Below, in pieces: positions 46,211-54,363 of a stretch of DNA of 64,000 nt. A model generated the notes under the pieces. It made no database searches and was not told where the DNA came from. It saw nothing but the letters and a program-made list of their open reading frames with translations. This DNA is from Bacteroidia bacterium (GTDB lineage Bacteria > Bacteroidota > Bacteroidia > B-17B0 > Aurantibacillaceae). The DNA is taken from contig JAEUTQ010000082.1 in NCBI GenBank assembly GCA_016787445.1, positions 1 through 64,000 on the forward strand. The letters run 5' to 3'. Numbering within the stretch: position 1 is the first letter of the stretch; each line of letters begins with the position of its first letter. The position numbers and the translations under genes are program-made.

Positions 46211-47280
46211 TACTTCTTACCCTGATTTAAAAATTTAAGCTTCGAACCCTTTTTAACTGATAGTAAACCTGTCGTTAAAACCGTATCTCCTACCTGAAGT
46301 CCTTCCAATATTTGTATATTTTCGTCCGTTCTAACTCCGGTTACTACTTTAGCCTCATCCGCTTCGCCATTACGTGCAATCATTACTTTTTGTCCTTTCA
46401 GAATTGGAATAACGCACTGCGTTGGAATCATGATGCTGTTTTCGGTTTTAATCAAGTCAACATATACTTTTACAAAACTGCCGGGATACAATTCCGCACT
46501 ACCATTATACATGGCCCGGCAGCGAATCGATTTGGTGACATCATCAATTTTTGGTTCAATCGCGTAAATGGTAGCTTTCATTTTTTCGTTTGAATTATCG
46601 CGACTAAACTCTACCTCTAAACCTTTCTTCAAACTATTGCTGTATTTCTCAGGTAATGAAAACTCAATGAACAAGGGTTTTACCTGAACCAAAGAAGCGA
46701 TACTTAGCGCAGGACTTACATAAGCACCTTCGCTGATATTTTTTAATCCGATTCGTCCGCTAAAAGGTGCAGTAATATTTGTTTTTGCAATTTGCGCGTT
46801 AATAAAAGCCTGATCAGCCATTAAAGATGTTACTTCGTTATCCTGAATTTCATACTCCTCCTTACTAACTCCATTCACCTCCAAAAGCTTCTTTAAACGC
46901 TCGAGTTTATCCTGAGCTAATTTTATTTGGGCTTTATTTTTTAATAACTGAGCTTGTAAATCGGCATCATTAATTTTAAGTAAGGAAGTTCCTTTCATTA
47001 CTTCATCACCTTCCTTAAAATAGATAGCCGTTACCTTACCGGAAACTTCCGGTTTTATTTCAATTTCATTTAGCGCGCCAATTTTTCCGCTACTGTATAC
47101 TTTATTGCTGAATGAATTAGATTGAGCAATCATGTAATTGACCGCCACTGGCATTTTGGATTTGTCCATACCCTTTGGACCTCCCCCTTTTTCTTCAGGT
47201 TTTGAAAGGAAAATAAATTTTATGGCAATGAGAATGCCAAAAAACACAACCACATATAACCATCCCGGAATCTTTTTCAT
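46210..47280 (-). CDS. Periplasmic adaptor (membrane fusion protein) of the RND pump
   Basis: The 356-residue protein has an N-terminal membrane anchor (about 7-25). Next come a barrel-sandwich/lipoyl-type hybrid (SGKIGALNEIEIKPEVSGKV, whose core is IKPEVSGKV), a short alpha hairpin (about 105-150), a second lipoyl half (NITAPFSGRIGLKNISEGAYV), and beta-barrel and membrane-proximal domains ending near 350. It links the RND transporter to the TolC channel. The gene lies six bases after marR in the same operon. Confidence 0.92.
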   Translation of the reverse strand: MKKIPGWLYVVVFFGILIAIKFIFLSKPEEKGGGPKGMDKSKMPVAVNYMIAQSNSFSNKVYSSGKIGALNEIEIKPEVSGKVTAIYFKEGDEVMKGTSLLKINDADLQAQLLKNKAQIKLAQDKLERLKKLLEVNGVSKEEYEIQDNEVTSLMADQAFINAQIAKTNITAPFSGRIGLKNISEGAYVSPALSIASLVQVKPLFIEFSLPEKYSNSLKKGLEVEFSRDNSNEKMKATIYAIEPKIDDVTKSIRCRAMYNGSAELYPGSFVKVYVDLIKTENSIMIPTQCVIPILKGQKVMIARNGEADEAKVVTGVRTDENIQILEGLQVGDTVLTTGLLSVKKGSKLKFLNQGKK

Positions 47281-47285
47281 AGCGT

Positions 47286-47768
47286 TTAATTTTTTGCTTT
47301 AGTTTTCTTGTAATTAAAAAATAAATCGTCGGAAGGCAGGGAATCCAAGTTTTTGCAAACTAATTGCATCACCTTTAAAAAGGTTTTTCTTTCACCTTCG
47401 GAAATATTTAAAAAAGCCTTCTCATCAATTGAATCAAAGGATTGTACTATTTTTTTGGTTTGCTTTTCGCCTTTCTTAGATAATCGAATGAAATGCTCGC
47501 GACGATCGGCCGGATTGGTAGTGCGTTCAATATAACCGGCCTTACTTAAATAATCCAAAACTTTTACCATGGCTGTTTTATCAATACGTAAATTATCACA
47601 AACCACTTGCTGACAACAGTTTTGATGATTGTATAAAAAGAAAAGCACCGAATAATAACGCTCCACATCTAAATTATCTAAACTCTTTGACAAAGCGCCG
47701 TAATACAACTTCGATAAAATAAGCGCTCTGGTTCCAACAGGCAGTTCGTTATTTATCTCACTCTTCAT
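47286..47768 (-). CDS. MarR-family transcriptional regulator of the efflux operon
   Basis: The 160-residue winged-helix protein has the MarR layout: an N-terminal dimer helix, recognition helix around RIDKTAMVKVLDYL (about 61-74) and the wing NPADRREHFIRLS (about 85-97), followed by C-terminal dimer helices. Three Cys (51, 52 and 57, in NCCQQVVC) lie just before the recognition helix, where a redox or metal response is conceivable. As first gene of marR-MFP-RND-TolC it most likely represses its own operon and is released by a pump substrate. A candidate operator covers its -7 element. Confidence 0.88.
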   Translation of the reverse strand: MKSEINNELPVGTRALILSKLYYGALSKSLDNLDVERYYSVLFFLYNHQNCCQQVVCDNLRIDKTAMVKVLDYLSKAGYIERTTNPADRREHFIRLSKKGEKQTKKIVQSFDSIDEKAFLNISEGERKTFLKVMQLVCKNLDSLPSDDLFFNYKKTKAKN

Positions 47769-47786
47769 AATAGTTGAATTTTAAAA

Positions 47787-47805
47787 TAGTTGACAAATAT
47801 AACTA
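47787..47805 (-). promoter_or_regulatory. Candidate MarR operator overlapping the operon's -7 element
   Basis: TAGTT (47787-47791) and AACTA (47801-47805) form an inverted repeat around the minus-strand TATATTTG (47801-47794), a perfect -7 element about 25 bases before the marR ATG. A further half-site TAGTTGA lies at 47771-47777, repeating 47787-47793. Binding here would block initiation. Confidence 0.45.
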
Positions 47806-47880
47806 ATTCTTAAGCGATGAGGGGCAATTTAACATTTTTATGATTTTTGTTGGGATGGCTTTTATGTGTACTATTTCTCT

Positions 47881-47888
47881 TATTTTTG
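47881..47888 (+). promoter_or_regulatory. -7 element for the PD40 protein
   Basis: TATTTTTG is a perfect TAnnTTTG; the start would be near 47893, 12 bases before ATG 47905. It supports that ATG over the in-frame one at 47866, which lies upstream of the element. Confidence 0.5.
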
Positions 47889-47904
47889 TAGCCTATTTAC
47901 TCTT

Positions 47905-49008
47905 ATGAAACAATTACTAGTATTCGCCATAATTTTCGCAGGAATTTCACATATTAACGGTCAGGACCAGAAAGTTTATAGTACCGCAAATAAGGATACA
48001 AAAAGCAATAACGAAAGTGGTTTAAGCAAGGAGCCCCATCTCAAGAACCTTCAAAAACTGACCTATGGCGGCGATAATGCTGAAGCCTATTTTTCACCAA
48101 ACGGAAAGATGGCGGCGTTTCAGAGTAATAATTCTAAATGGGGATTACAATGCGATCAGATTTTTGCTTTAGATATTGAAAAAGCAGCGAAAGACAGTAC
48201 TTATAAACCTCCAATGATTAGTACGGGTAAAGGCAGAACTACATGCAGTTATTTCATGCCTAACGGAAAAGATATTTTGTATGCCTCTACACACAAAGCC
48301 AATGATTCTTGTCCGCCTGCCCCACAGATTAAAGGAAAATATTTGTGGGCGGTATACAAAGATTTTGATATTTACGTGGCCGATGAAAAAGGAAAGATAA
48401 CCAAACAATTAACCAATTCGCCGGGATATGATGCCGAAGCAACCATTTCACCAAAAGGCGACAAAATTGTTTTCACCAGCGACCGCAGTGGCGATTTGGA
48501 ATTATGGACCATGGATATTGATGGAAAAAATCAAAAACAAATTACCAAAGGATTAGGTTATGATGGCGGTGCTTTCTTTTCACCTGACGGAAAGAAATTA
48601 GTATTTCGCGCTTCTCGTCCGAAAACAGAAGAAGAAATAAAGGAATACAAAGATTTATTATCACAACATTTGGTAGCTCCCACCAATATGGAGATATACA
48701 CCTGTAATGTGGATGGCAGTGATTTAAAACAAGTGACTTCTCTTGGTAAAGCAAATTGGGCGCCGTTTTATCACCCTTCCGGAAAGAAAATTATTTTTTC
48801 AAGTAATCATCACAGCGCAAGAGGTTACGACTTTCAATTATTTATGGTGAATGAAGACGGAACAGGATTAGAACAAATCACAAACGAGAGCATGTTCAAT
48901 GCCTTCCCTATGTTTTCACCGGATGGTAAGAAATTAATTTTCTCTAGCAACAGAAATAACCACGGTACCCGTGATACCAATTTATTTATTGCTGACTGGG
49001 TGGATTAA
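47905..49008 (+). CDS. Exported TolB-like PD40 beta-propeller protein
   Basis: I use ATG 47905, which gives the signal peptide MKQLLVFAIIFAGISHINGQ; the frame opens 13 codons earlier but that stretch holds the promoter. The mature protein has five recognisable PD40/WD40-like repeats, for example AYFSPNGKMAAFQSN, ATISPKGDKIVFTSDRSGD, AFFSPDGKKLVF, PFYHPSGKKIIFSSN and PMFSPDGKKLIFSSNRN. These should form a periplasmic six-bladed propeller as in the C-terminal part of TolB, without TolB's N-terminal domain. A binding role is likely. It is divergent from the efflux operon and overlaps the carotenoid-side small gene by 23 bases. Confidence 0.82.
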   Translation: MKQLLVFAIIFAGISHINGQDQKVYSTANKDTKSNNESGLSKEPHLKNLQKLTYGGDNAEAYFSPNGKMAAFQSNNSKWGLQCDQIFALDIEKAAKDSTYKPPMISTGKGRTTCSYFMPNGKDILYASTHKANDSCPPAPQIKGKYLWAVYKDFDIYVADEKGKITKQLTNSPGYDAEATISPKGDKIVFTSDRSGDLELWTMDIDGKNQKQITKGLGYDGGAFFSPDGKKLVFRASRPKTEEEIKEYKDLLSQHLVAPTNMEIYTCNVDGSDLKQVTSLGKANWAPFYHPSGKKIIFSSNHHSARGYDFQLFMVNEDGTGLEQITNESMFNAFPMFSPDGKKLIFSSNRNNHGTRDTNLFIADWVD

Positions 49009-49186
49009 AATCCGTAGCGCATTTACCCGTAGTTAAACAACGGTTTAGTAAACCGAAAATTAAAACAACCAGGCCTACTAAAGCCATTAACCATTCTTTG
49101 CGTTCGAAAGCGGTATAAATTATCCAAACTCCAATTGGAGTTAATACAATTCGGAATAATCCTATTTTTTGAATGAGTTTAAGCAT
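48986..49186 (-). CDS. Small two-helix membrane protein at the end of the carotenoid operon
   Basis: The 66-residue protein has two membrane helices (about 8-26 and 32-48) and a C-terminal tail with two Cys (NRCLTTGKCATDF). I do not recognise a family. It starts with ATG inside the last codons of the lycopene cyclase gene (8-base overlap), so it is probably translated with the carotenoid genes and sits in the same membrane. Its 3' end overlaps the convergent PD40 gene by 23 bases. Confidence 0.6.
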   Translation of the reverse strand: MLKLIQKIGLFRIVLTPIGVWIIYTAFERKEWLMALVGLVVLIFGLLNRCLTTGKCATDFNPPSQQ

Positions 49187-49871
49187 GGCTTTTATTCATA
49201 TAACGGAATTTCTCATAAAAGAAACACCATAAAATGATCATGCTAAAGTTATAAAATAAATCCTCGAAAGGAATGGTTCCCATCCGAATGGATAAATTTT
49301 GGCTATCGTTGTAAATCAAAATTGGCCAAGATGTTAAAACTCCGTTACAAATAGCAAACGGTAAAAGACAAACAGTAAAGGCCAGATAAAACAAATTAAG
49401 CTGTTTCCATTTCGCAAAGTACGCCACATAAACAACGCATAAGATGGCCACTATTGAGTTAACAAGTGTATAAACCTTATTAAAACCATACACAAGCGTA
49501 ATTAAGTTAACGGCAATAATGATTTTGGTAATTAAATCGGTCACCGAATTAGTGTAATAACTTTTAAAGTAAACCCGAATACACTCGTAAATAAATACCG
49601 TTGAATATGGTACTGTAATAAAAAACAAACACTCTTCAATGGGCAGATTAAAAAAGTAAATCCCACTTACATATTCGGGATTAAACTGCCAGATTCCGCT
49701 TTTTGTAAATAGAATATCCCAAATAATAAAACCAATACCAACAATTAGTATGGAAAGAAAGAGCGATTTCCAGGTTTTATAAAAAGCTACTTTTTTATCA
49801 AAGCTCAAAATAAGCGGAAAGAAGATTACTGCCGCATCCAATAACAAATATGTAAACTTCGGATTAATCAC
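49179..49871 (-). CDS. Lycopene beta-cyclase of the CrtYc/CrtYd-fused membrane type
   Basis: The 230-residue membrane protein has about seven helices and both short motifs of the heterodimeric-type cyclases: PIEECLFF (about 76-83) from the first half and PFEDLFYNF (about 201-209) from the second. It should close a beta-ionone ring on a lycopene-type end. The start is GTG (overlap of 8 bases with the preceding stop). Located downstream of the CruF-like gene in a crtD-cruF-cyclase arm. Confidence 0.82.
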   Translation of the reverse strand: MINPKFTYLLLDAAVIFFPLILSFDKKVAFYKTWKSLFLSILIVGIGFIIWDILFTKSGIWQFNPEYVSGIYFFNLPIEECLFFITVPYSTVFIYECIRVYFKSYYTNSVTDLITKIIIAVNLITLVYGFNKVYTLVNSIVAILCVVYVAYFAKWKQLNLFYLAFTVCLLPFAICNGVLTSWPILIYNDSQNLSIRMGTIPFEDLFYNFSMIILWCFFYEKFRYMNKSHA

Positions 49872-50517
49872 GAAATACGTATAAACAGAATAAGAAAAAC
49901 ATGAATTGAGTTACATATAAAGTAAGCGCCGCTTGATTTTCCTTTAAAGGTAATTTCTTGCGTATGTAAAAGGAGAACAGCAACGAAATACAAAACCAAG
50001 CCACATAGTTAGACATTGGAATATGATTGTCTTTCCAAAACCAAAATCCCATTATATGAACGCTTTGCTCTATCACTACATCCAATAGTACCATTAGGAA
50101 TGAAGCGCCAATGACAGACACATAAAAGGATTGTTTCCGTAAAATCACATGGCAGGCATATAATAACATGATCCAATTTATGCCAATTACTAAAGGTACA
50201 TTCAATAGTCTAGGGCCAAGATTGGTTCCGTAATAATACTCTCCAAAAGGAAAACCGGTATAAACACCCAGTACTTCAATAAAAAAGGCCAATAATGCCA
50301 CATTCAAAACAACCACATAATGGATTGGCTTTAATTCAGCCTTCCAGAAAAGCATGATGGCGGAAAGCACCAGATTAAAAACCGATAGTTTTAAAAAGTA
50401 AACCGGGGCAAATAACATCCCAACTGCTCCGATACAATGAAACAATATAATAATCGCCGATGGCAACCAGGGATCGTTTATTTTTTTTAAAACATTCAAC
50501 TTAATTATGCTTATCAA
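49864..50517 (-). CDS. cruF: CruF-family carotenoid 1',2'-hydratase
   Basis: The 217-residue polytopic membrane protein belongs to the carotenoid biosynthesis (DUF422/CruF) family: VLGVYTGFPFGEYYYGTNLG (the core YTGFPFGEYYYG near 89-100), NVPLVIGINWIMLLY and LDVVIEQ are diagnostic. CruF adds water to the psi end of a carotenoid. The start is uncertain: TTG 50517 overlaps crtD by 17 bases, and TTG 50499, immediately after the crtD stop, also fits; no ATG is available. It overlaps the cyclase gene by 8 bases. Confidence 0.82.
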   Translation of the reverse strand: MISIIKLNVLKKINDPWLPSAIIILFHCIGAVGMLFAPVYFLKLSVFNLVLSAIMLFWKAELKPIHYVVVLNVALLAFFIEVLGVYTGFPFGEYYYGTNLGPRLLNVPLVIGINWIMLLYACHVILRKQSFYVSVIGASFLMVLLDVVIEQSVHIMGFWFWKDNHIPMSNYVAWFCISLLFSFYIRKKLPLKENQAALTLYVTQFMFFLFCLYVFRD

Positions 50518-51967
50518 TTATCATATTTCCGGCAATTTTTGCCGAAAGTAAACACAAAGGAATTCCGCCACCGGGATGTACACTTCCTCCGCAAAAATAC
50601 AAACCTTTAATCTTACTACTGTAATTAGCGTGTCTTAAAAACGCAGAAAACTTATTATTGGACGAATTACCATACAAAGAACCGCCATATGACGATGTAT
50701 CTTTCTCAATGGTGAATGGGTCCCAAGTAGATTCCTCCTCTATATATGGAAGAATATCTGTTTTAAGAATTCTGTTTACTTTCTTAATCACATTCAATTT
50801 CAGCTCATCAAAATAACCTACCGGTAAATGTGATTTATTGTGTGGCGCGTTAATTAAAATAAACCAATTTTCACAACCTGCAGGTGCATCTTTTTTACAC
50901 ACTTTAGAACTGATATGAATATACACAGTTGGGTCGTGATAAGGTTTATCGGAATTAAAAAGCTGCTCAAATTCCTTTTCATAATTATCACTAAACAAAA
51001 TATTATGTACGCCCAGCTCTGTGAATTCGCGTTTTATTCCCCAATAAAAGATATAAGCAGAGGATGATTTTTCCTGATTTAGCAATTTATGTGGTGTGTA
51101 TTTTGAAGGAAGTAATTTCTGATATACTACATGCATATCGGCATCGCTCAACACAATATCACTTTCAAAAAGAGAACCATTGGCTTTAAGGCCTTTTACT
51201 TTTTCATTTTCAATAACAATGTCTTCCACCTTATGGTTAAAATAAAACTCAACACCTTGTTCTTTGGCCAAACCGTAGATGTATTTGGTAATGTCGTACA
51301 TCCCTTCGTTAGGCATAAATGCTCCGATATTATATTCCAAATGTGGAATGATATTCAGTAATGCCGGCGCCTTATAGGGATTAGAACCATTATAAGTCGC
51401 GTACCGATTAAATAATTGCACTGTTTTTGGGTTTTTAAAGCGCTTTGCATTCGCTTCATGCATTGTTTTACTTAATTGCAGTTTTTTAATATTCCCAATA
51501 GCTTTTATTGTTTTTATATTAAAAAAATTATGCGGCTTGTGTAAGGACTGATGTAAAAACAAATCGGCGGTATAATGATACAACTGAGCACTATGTTCTA
51601 AATGCTTCAGCACAGCCTCCCTACTCTCTCCTAAATGCTGATGAATTTCATCGGCGAATGCATTTAAATCGGATTTTGCTTTTAAACGTGTTCCGTCTTC
51701 ATAGAAATAATGACAAACATCGTTCAGTTTTTGAAATTTAAACTGTGATTTGGTTTTCGTTAGTTCACCCAATTCATTTACCAAATGCGGCATGGTAAAT
51801 AAAGAAGGACCTTTATCAAATCGATAGGCGCCAAGATTCATTTCGCAAAGTTTGCCGCCGGGATGTGCCGCACTCTCGAATACACTCACCTTAAATCCGG
51901 CCTTCGCCAAACGTACCGATGCGGCCAGTCCTGCTATTCCGCTTCCGATGATATGAACGCGCTTCAA
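50501..51967 (-). CDS. crtD: 1'-hydroxycarotenoid 3',4'-desaturase, CrtD type
   Basis: The FAD-dependent desaturase family is shown by the N-terminal dinucleotide fold (HIIGSGIAGLAASVRLA), the FDKGPSLFTMP segment and the C-terminal GLYFCGGSVHPGGGIPL. The GPSLFTMP form, in contrast to GPSWYWMP of the divergent neighbour, points to CrtD, which desaturates after hydration by CruF. I place the start at TTG 51967 (MKRVHIIGSG); the frame continues to a TTG at 52021, but that extra stretch is Lys-rich, non-homologous and holds a -7-like element. It would be 488 residues from this start, a normal family length. Confidence 0.82.
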   Translation of the reverse strand: MKRVHIIGSGIAGLAASVRLAKAGFKVSVFESAAHPGGKLCEMNLGAYRFDKGPSLFTMPHLVNELGELTKTKSQFKFQKLNDVCHYFYEDGTRLKAKSDLNAFADEIHQHLGESREAVLKHLEHSAQLYHYTADLFLHQSLHKPHNFFNIKTIKAIGNIKKLQLSKTMHEANAKRFKNPKTVQLFNRYATYNGSNPYKAPALLNIIPHLEYNIGAFMPNEGMYDITKYIYGLAKEQGVEFYFNHKVEDIVIENEKVKGLKANGSLFESDIVLSDADMHVVYQKLLPSKYTPHKLLNQEKSSSAYIFYWGIKREFTELGVHNILFSDNYEKEFEQLFNSDKPYHDPTVYIHISSKVCKKDAPAGCENWFILINAPHNKSHLPVGYFDELKLNVIKKVNRILKTDILPYIEEESTWDPFTIEKDTSSYGGSLYGNSSNNKFSAFLRHANYSSKIKGLYFCGGSVHPGGGIPLCLLSAKIAGNMIIDKHN

Positions 51968-51988
51968 ATTTTTACGTTTTTTAATAAA

Positions 51989-51996
51989 CAATTGTA
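51989..51996 (-). promoter_or_regulatory. Possible -7 element of the crtD arm
   Basis: On the minus strand TACAATTG matches TAnnTTTG at seven of eight positions and would start transcription near 51984, about 17 bases before TTG 51967. A TTG lies 22 bases further upstream, slightly beyond the usual distance. Confidence 0.3.
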
Positions 51997-52021
51997 GTGA
52001 AAGTTTGTTTAACTTAGGCAA

Positions 52022-53491
52022 GTGAAGAAAAATATTTCCATAATCGGTGCCGGATTCTCAGGTTTAGCGGCAGCATGTTATCTGGCAAAAGACGGATATA
52101 ATGTTACTATTTACGAGAAACATTCACAAATTGGCGGACGTGCACGTACCATCGAAAAAGATGGTTTTTTGTTTGATATGGGTCCAAGCTGGTATTGGAT
52201 GCCGGATGTTTTTGAGCGTTTTTTCGGAGATTTCGGAAAAAAGGTTTCTGATTACTACGAGTTAAAAAGACTTTCACCGGGATATCGCATATATTTTAGT
52301 GATGAATATTTAGATGTTCCGGCTTCGTTGGAAGAATTATACGAAGTATTTGAAAAGCACGAGAAAGGAAGTGCGGCTAAGCTCAAACAATTCTTAAAAG
52401 AAGCCGAATACAAATACAATGTTGGAATTCACGAATTGGTTTATAAACCGGGCGTAAATATTTCTGAATTGATGGATGCCCGTTTGATAACGGGAATATT
52501 TAAATTGGATGTTTTCAAATCCATCCGAAAGCACATTGCTAAAAATTTCAAAAATCCAAAGCTGGTTCAATTGCTTGAATTTCCTGTTTTGTTTTTAGGT
52601 GCCTTACCGCAAAACACACCCGCGCTTTACAGTTTAATGAATTATGCTGATTTGGTTCTTGGAACCTGGTATCCTATGGGCGGAATGGCCGTGGTGCCGG
52701 AGGCTATGAAAAAACTAGCTCTTGAATTAGGCGTGAAGTTTGAAACGGGGGTTGACGTATCTGCAATAGAATTGAATGGAAACCTGGCAAAAAAATTAAA
52801 AGCGCAGAAAGAATATAACGGTTTCGATGCACTGATTTCTTCAGCGGATTATCATTTTACCGACCAGGTATTACTTCCTCCTACTCACCGTCATTATACT
52901 AAAGACTATTGGGAATCACGGAAAATGGCACCAAGTTCTATTTTATTTTACGTGGGAATCAATAAAAAATTACCAAATCTTCTTCATCATAATTTGTTTT
53001 TCGATGAAGATTTTGAATTACACTCTCAGGAGATTTACACAACTCCCAAATGGCCAAGTAAACCTTTATTGTATGTAAGTTGTACTTCCAAAACTGACCC
53101 TATTACCGCGCCTGAAGGTTACGAAAACTTAACCATCCTCATTCCGGTTGCCCCGGGGTTAAATGAAAGTGAGGAAATAAAAGAGAAGTATTTCAATTTG
53201 GCTATAGAACGTATTGAGAAAAAAATAGGTATGAGCTTTAAAAAAAACATCATCTTTAAACATATTTATTCGCCAAAAAATTTCATTAACGATTATAACT
53301 CTTTTAAAGGGAATGCCTATGGATTAGCTAACACCTTGCTTCAAACAGCGCATTTAAAACCTTCCATTAAGAGTAAAAAAGTAAAAAATCTGTTCTACAC
53401 CGGACAATTAACAGTTCCCGGGCCGGGAGTTCCGCCTTCTTTAATTTCAGGAAAACTAGTTGCTGATCAAATAAACAATTATTTCAAGTAA
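52022..53491 (+). CDS. crtI: Phytoene desaturase CrtI
   Basis: The 489-residue FAD-dependent enzyme desaturates phytoene to lycopene. It has the dinucleotide fold IIGAGFSGLAAACYLAK, FDMGPSWYWMPDVF near 52-65 (the typical CrtI box of Bacteroidota), YPMGGMAVVPEAM near 220, and the C-terminal GQLTVPGPGVPPSLISGK. The start is GTG 52022. It is divergent from crtD, with 54 bases between the two starts, and is followed at once by idi, so desaturase and isoprenoid supply are co-expressed. Confidence 0.9.
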   Translation: MKKNISIIGAGFSGLAAACYLAKDGYNVTIYEKHSQIGGRARTIEKDGFLFDMGPSWYWMPDVFERFFGDFGKKVSDYYELKRLSPGYRIYFSDEYLDVPASLEELYEVFEKHEKGSAAKLKQFLKEAEYKYNVGIHELVYKPGVNISELMDARLITGIFKLDVFKSIRKHIAKNFKNPKLVQLLEFPVLFLGALPQNTPALYSLMNYADLVLGTWYPMGGMAVVPEAMKKLALELGVKFETGVDVSAIELNGNLAKKLKAQKEYNGFDALISSADYHFTDQVLLPPTHRHYTKDYWESRKMAPSSILFYVGINKKLPNLLHHNLFFDEDFELHSQEIYTTPKWPSKPLLYVSCTSKTDPITAPEGYENLTILIPVAPGLNESEEIKEKYFNLAIERIEKKIGMSFKKNIIFKHIYSPKNFINDYNSFKGNAYGLANTLLQTAHLKPSIKSKKVKNLFYTGQLTVPGPGVPPSLISGKLVADQINNYFK

Positions 53492-53494
53492 GTG

Positions 53495-53995
53495 ATGGAA
53501 GAAGTTGTACTTGTAAATGAGAAGGACGAATCCATTGGCCGCATGGAAAAAATGGAGGCACATGAAAAAGGACTTCTGCACCGTGCCATCTCTGTATTCA
53601 TTCTCAACGAAAAGGGTGAAATGCTTTTACAAAAACGTGCTTTGCACAAATATCACAGCGCCGGTTTATGGACAAACACCTGTTGCAGTCATCCACGTCC
53701 CGGTGAAGACACTAAAATGGCTGCGGAGCGCCGTCTTTTTGAAGAAATGGGAATAAAAACCTCCTTAAATCATAAGGGAGAGTTTATTTACAAAACTGAA
53801 TTTGGCAACGGTCTCACTGAATTTGAACTGGATCATGTTTTTACGGGAATTTATACTGAAAATCCCGAATTAAATCCAGAAGAAGCCGCCGATTTTTGCT
53901 GGAAATCCATTCCCGACATCAAAATTGATATCGGGACCTTCCCCAATAGCTATACCTCCTGGTTTAAAATAGCCCTTGAGAAGTTTTTTAGTTAA
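53495..53995 (+). CDS. idi: Isopentenyl-diphosphate delta-isomerase, type 1
   Basis: The enzyme interconverts IPP and DMAPP for terpenoid synthesis. Nudix-fold type 1 markers are AISVFILNEKGEMLLQKRA, the catalytic-Cys loop TNTCCSHPRPGE (about 62-73), RRLFEEMG and the acidic ELDHVFTG. I prefer ATG 53495 to the GTG at 53492 that immediately follows the crtI stop. It is three bases behind crtI. A carotenoid-dedicated isomerase next to crtI is common in pigmented Bacteroidota. Confidence 0.92.
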   Translation: MEEVVLVNEKDESIGRMEKMEAHEKGLLHRAISVFILNEKGEMLLQKRALHKYHSAGLWTNTCCSHPRPGEDTKMAAERRLFEEMGIKTSLNHKGEFIYKTEFGNGLTEFELDHVFTGIYTENPELNPEEAADFCWKSIPDIKIDIGTFPNSYTSWFKIALEKFFS

Positions 53996-54016
53996 TACAC
54001 GGTTCATATTCAAGTG

Positions 54017-54047
54017 TTTTGTCGTTTCTAATAAAATCTTATATTTG
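54017..54047 (+). promoter_or_regulatory. Promoter of the gene pair at 54086
   Basis: TTTTG at 54017-54021, an 18-base spacer and a perfect TATATTTG at 54040-54047. The predicted start is near 54052, 34 bases before ATG 54086. Confidence 0.65.
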
Positions 54048-54085
54048 TTACATGTAAGGTTCATTTGTCGAATAAACTTACTGTT

Positions 54086-54358
54086 ATGAAAGAAAAAGTA
54101 ATAATTATTCTTCTATTTTGTATTGCTATTGGATGTACTTTCATCTCCATGACGCCCTACAATACCGGCTTTTTAATAATTTCGGTGGGTATGGGATTAA
54201 CTGTTTGTAGTTTAATCATGGCCTTTTTTATTAGTCCTTGGTATTTAGGCACTTTTAAAGACCGTTTTAAAAAATCATTGAAATTGGGTTTCATTTTAGC
54301 CTCTTCATTTTATATTTTAGGTTACTGCTTTATTTTACTTGAATCTTTAATCCGATAA
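54086..54358 (+). CDS. Small three-helix membrane protein, unknown
   Basis: The start is ATG 54086 (MKEKVIIILLF); the frame opens seven codons earlier only with TTG. The roughly 90-residue product has three membrane segments (about 4-20, 25-48 and 65-88) and a basic cytoplasmic-type loop (FKDRFKKSLK). No family recognised. It has a good promoter of its own and is followed after five bases by the BamE-like gene, so the two form a short operon separate from the carotenoid genes. Confidence 0.55.
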   Translation: MKEKVIIILLFCIAIGCTFISMTPYNTGFLIISVGMGLTVCSLIMAFFISPWYLGTFKDRFKKSLKLGFILASSFYILGYCFILLESLIR

Positions 54359-54363
54359 GTAAT

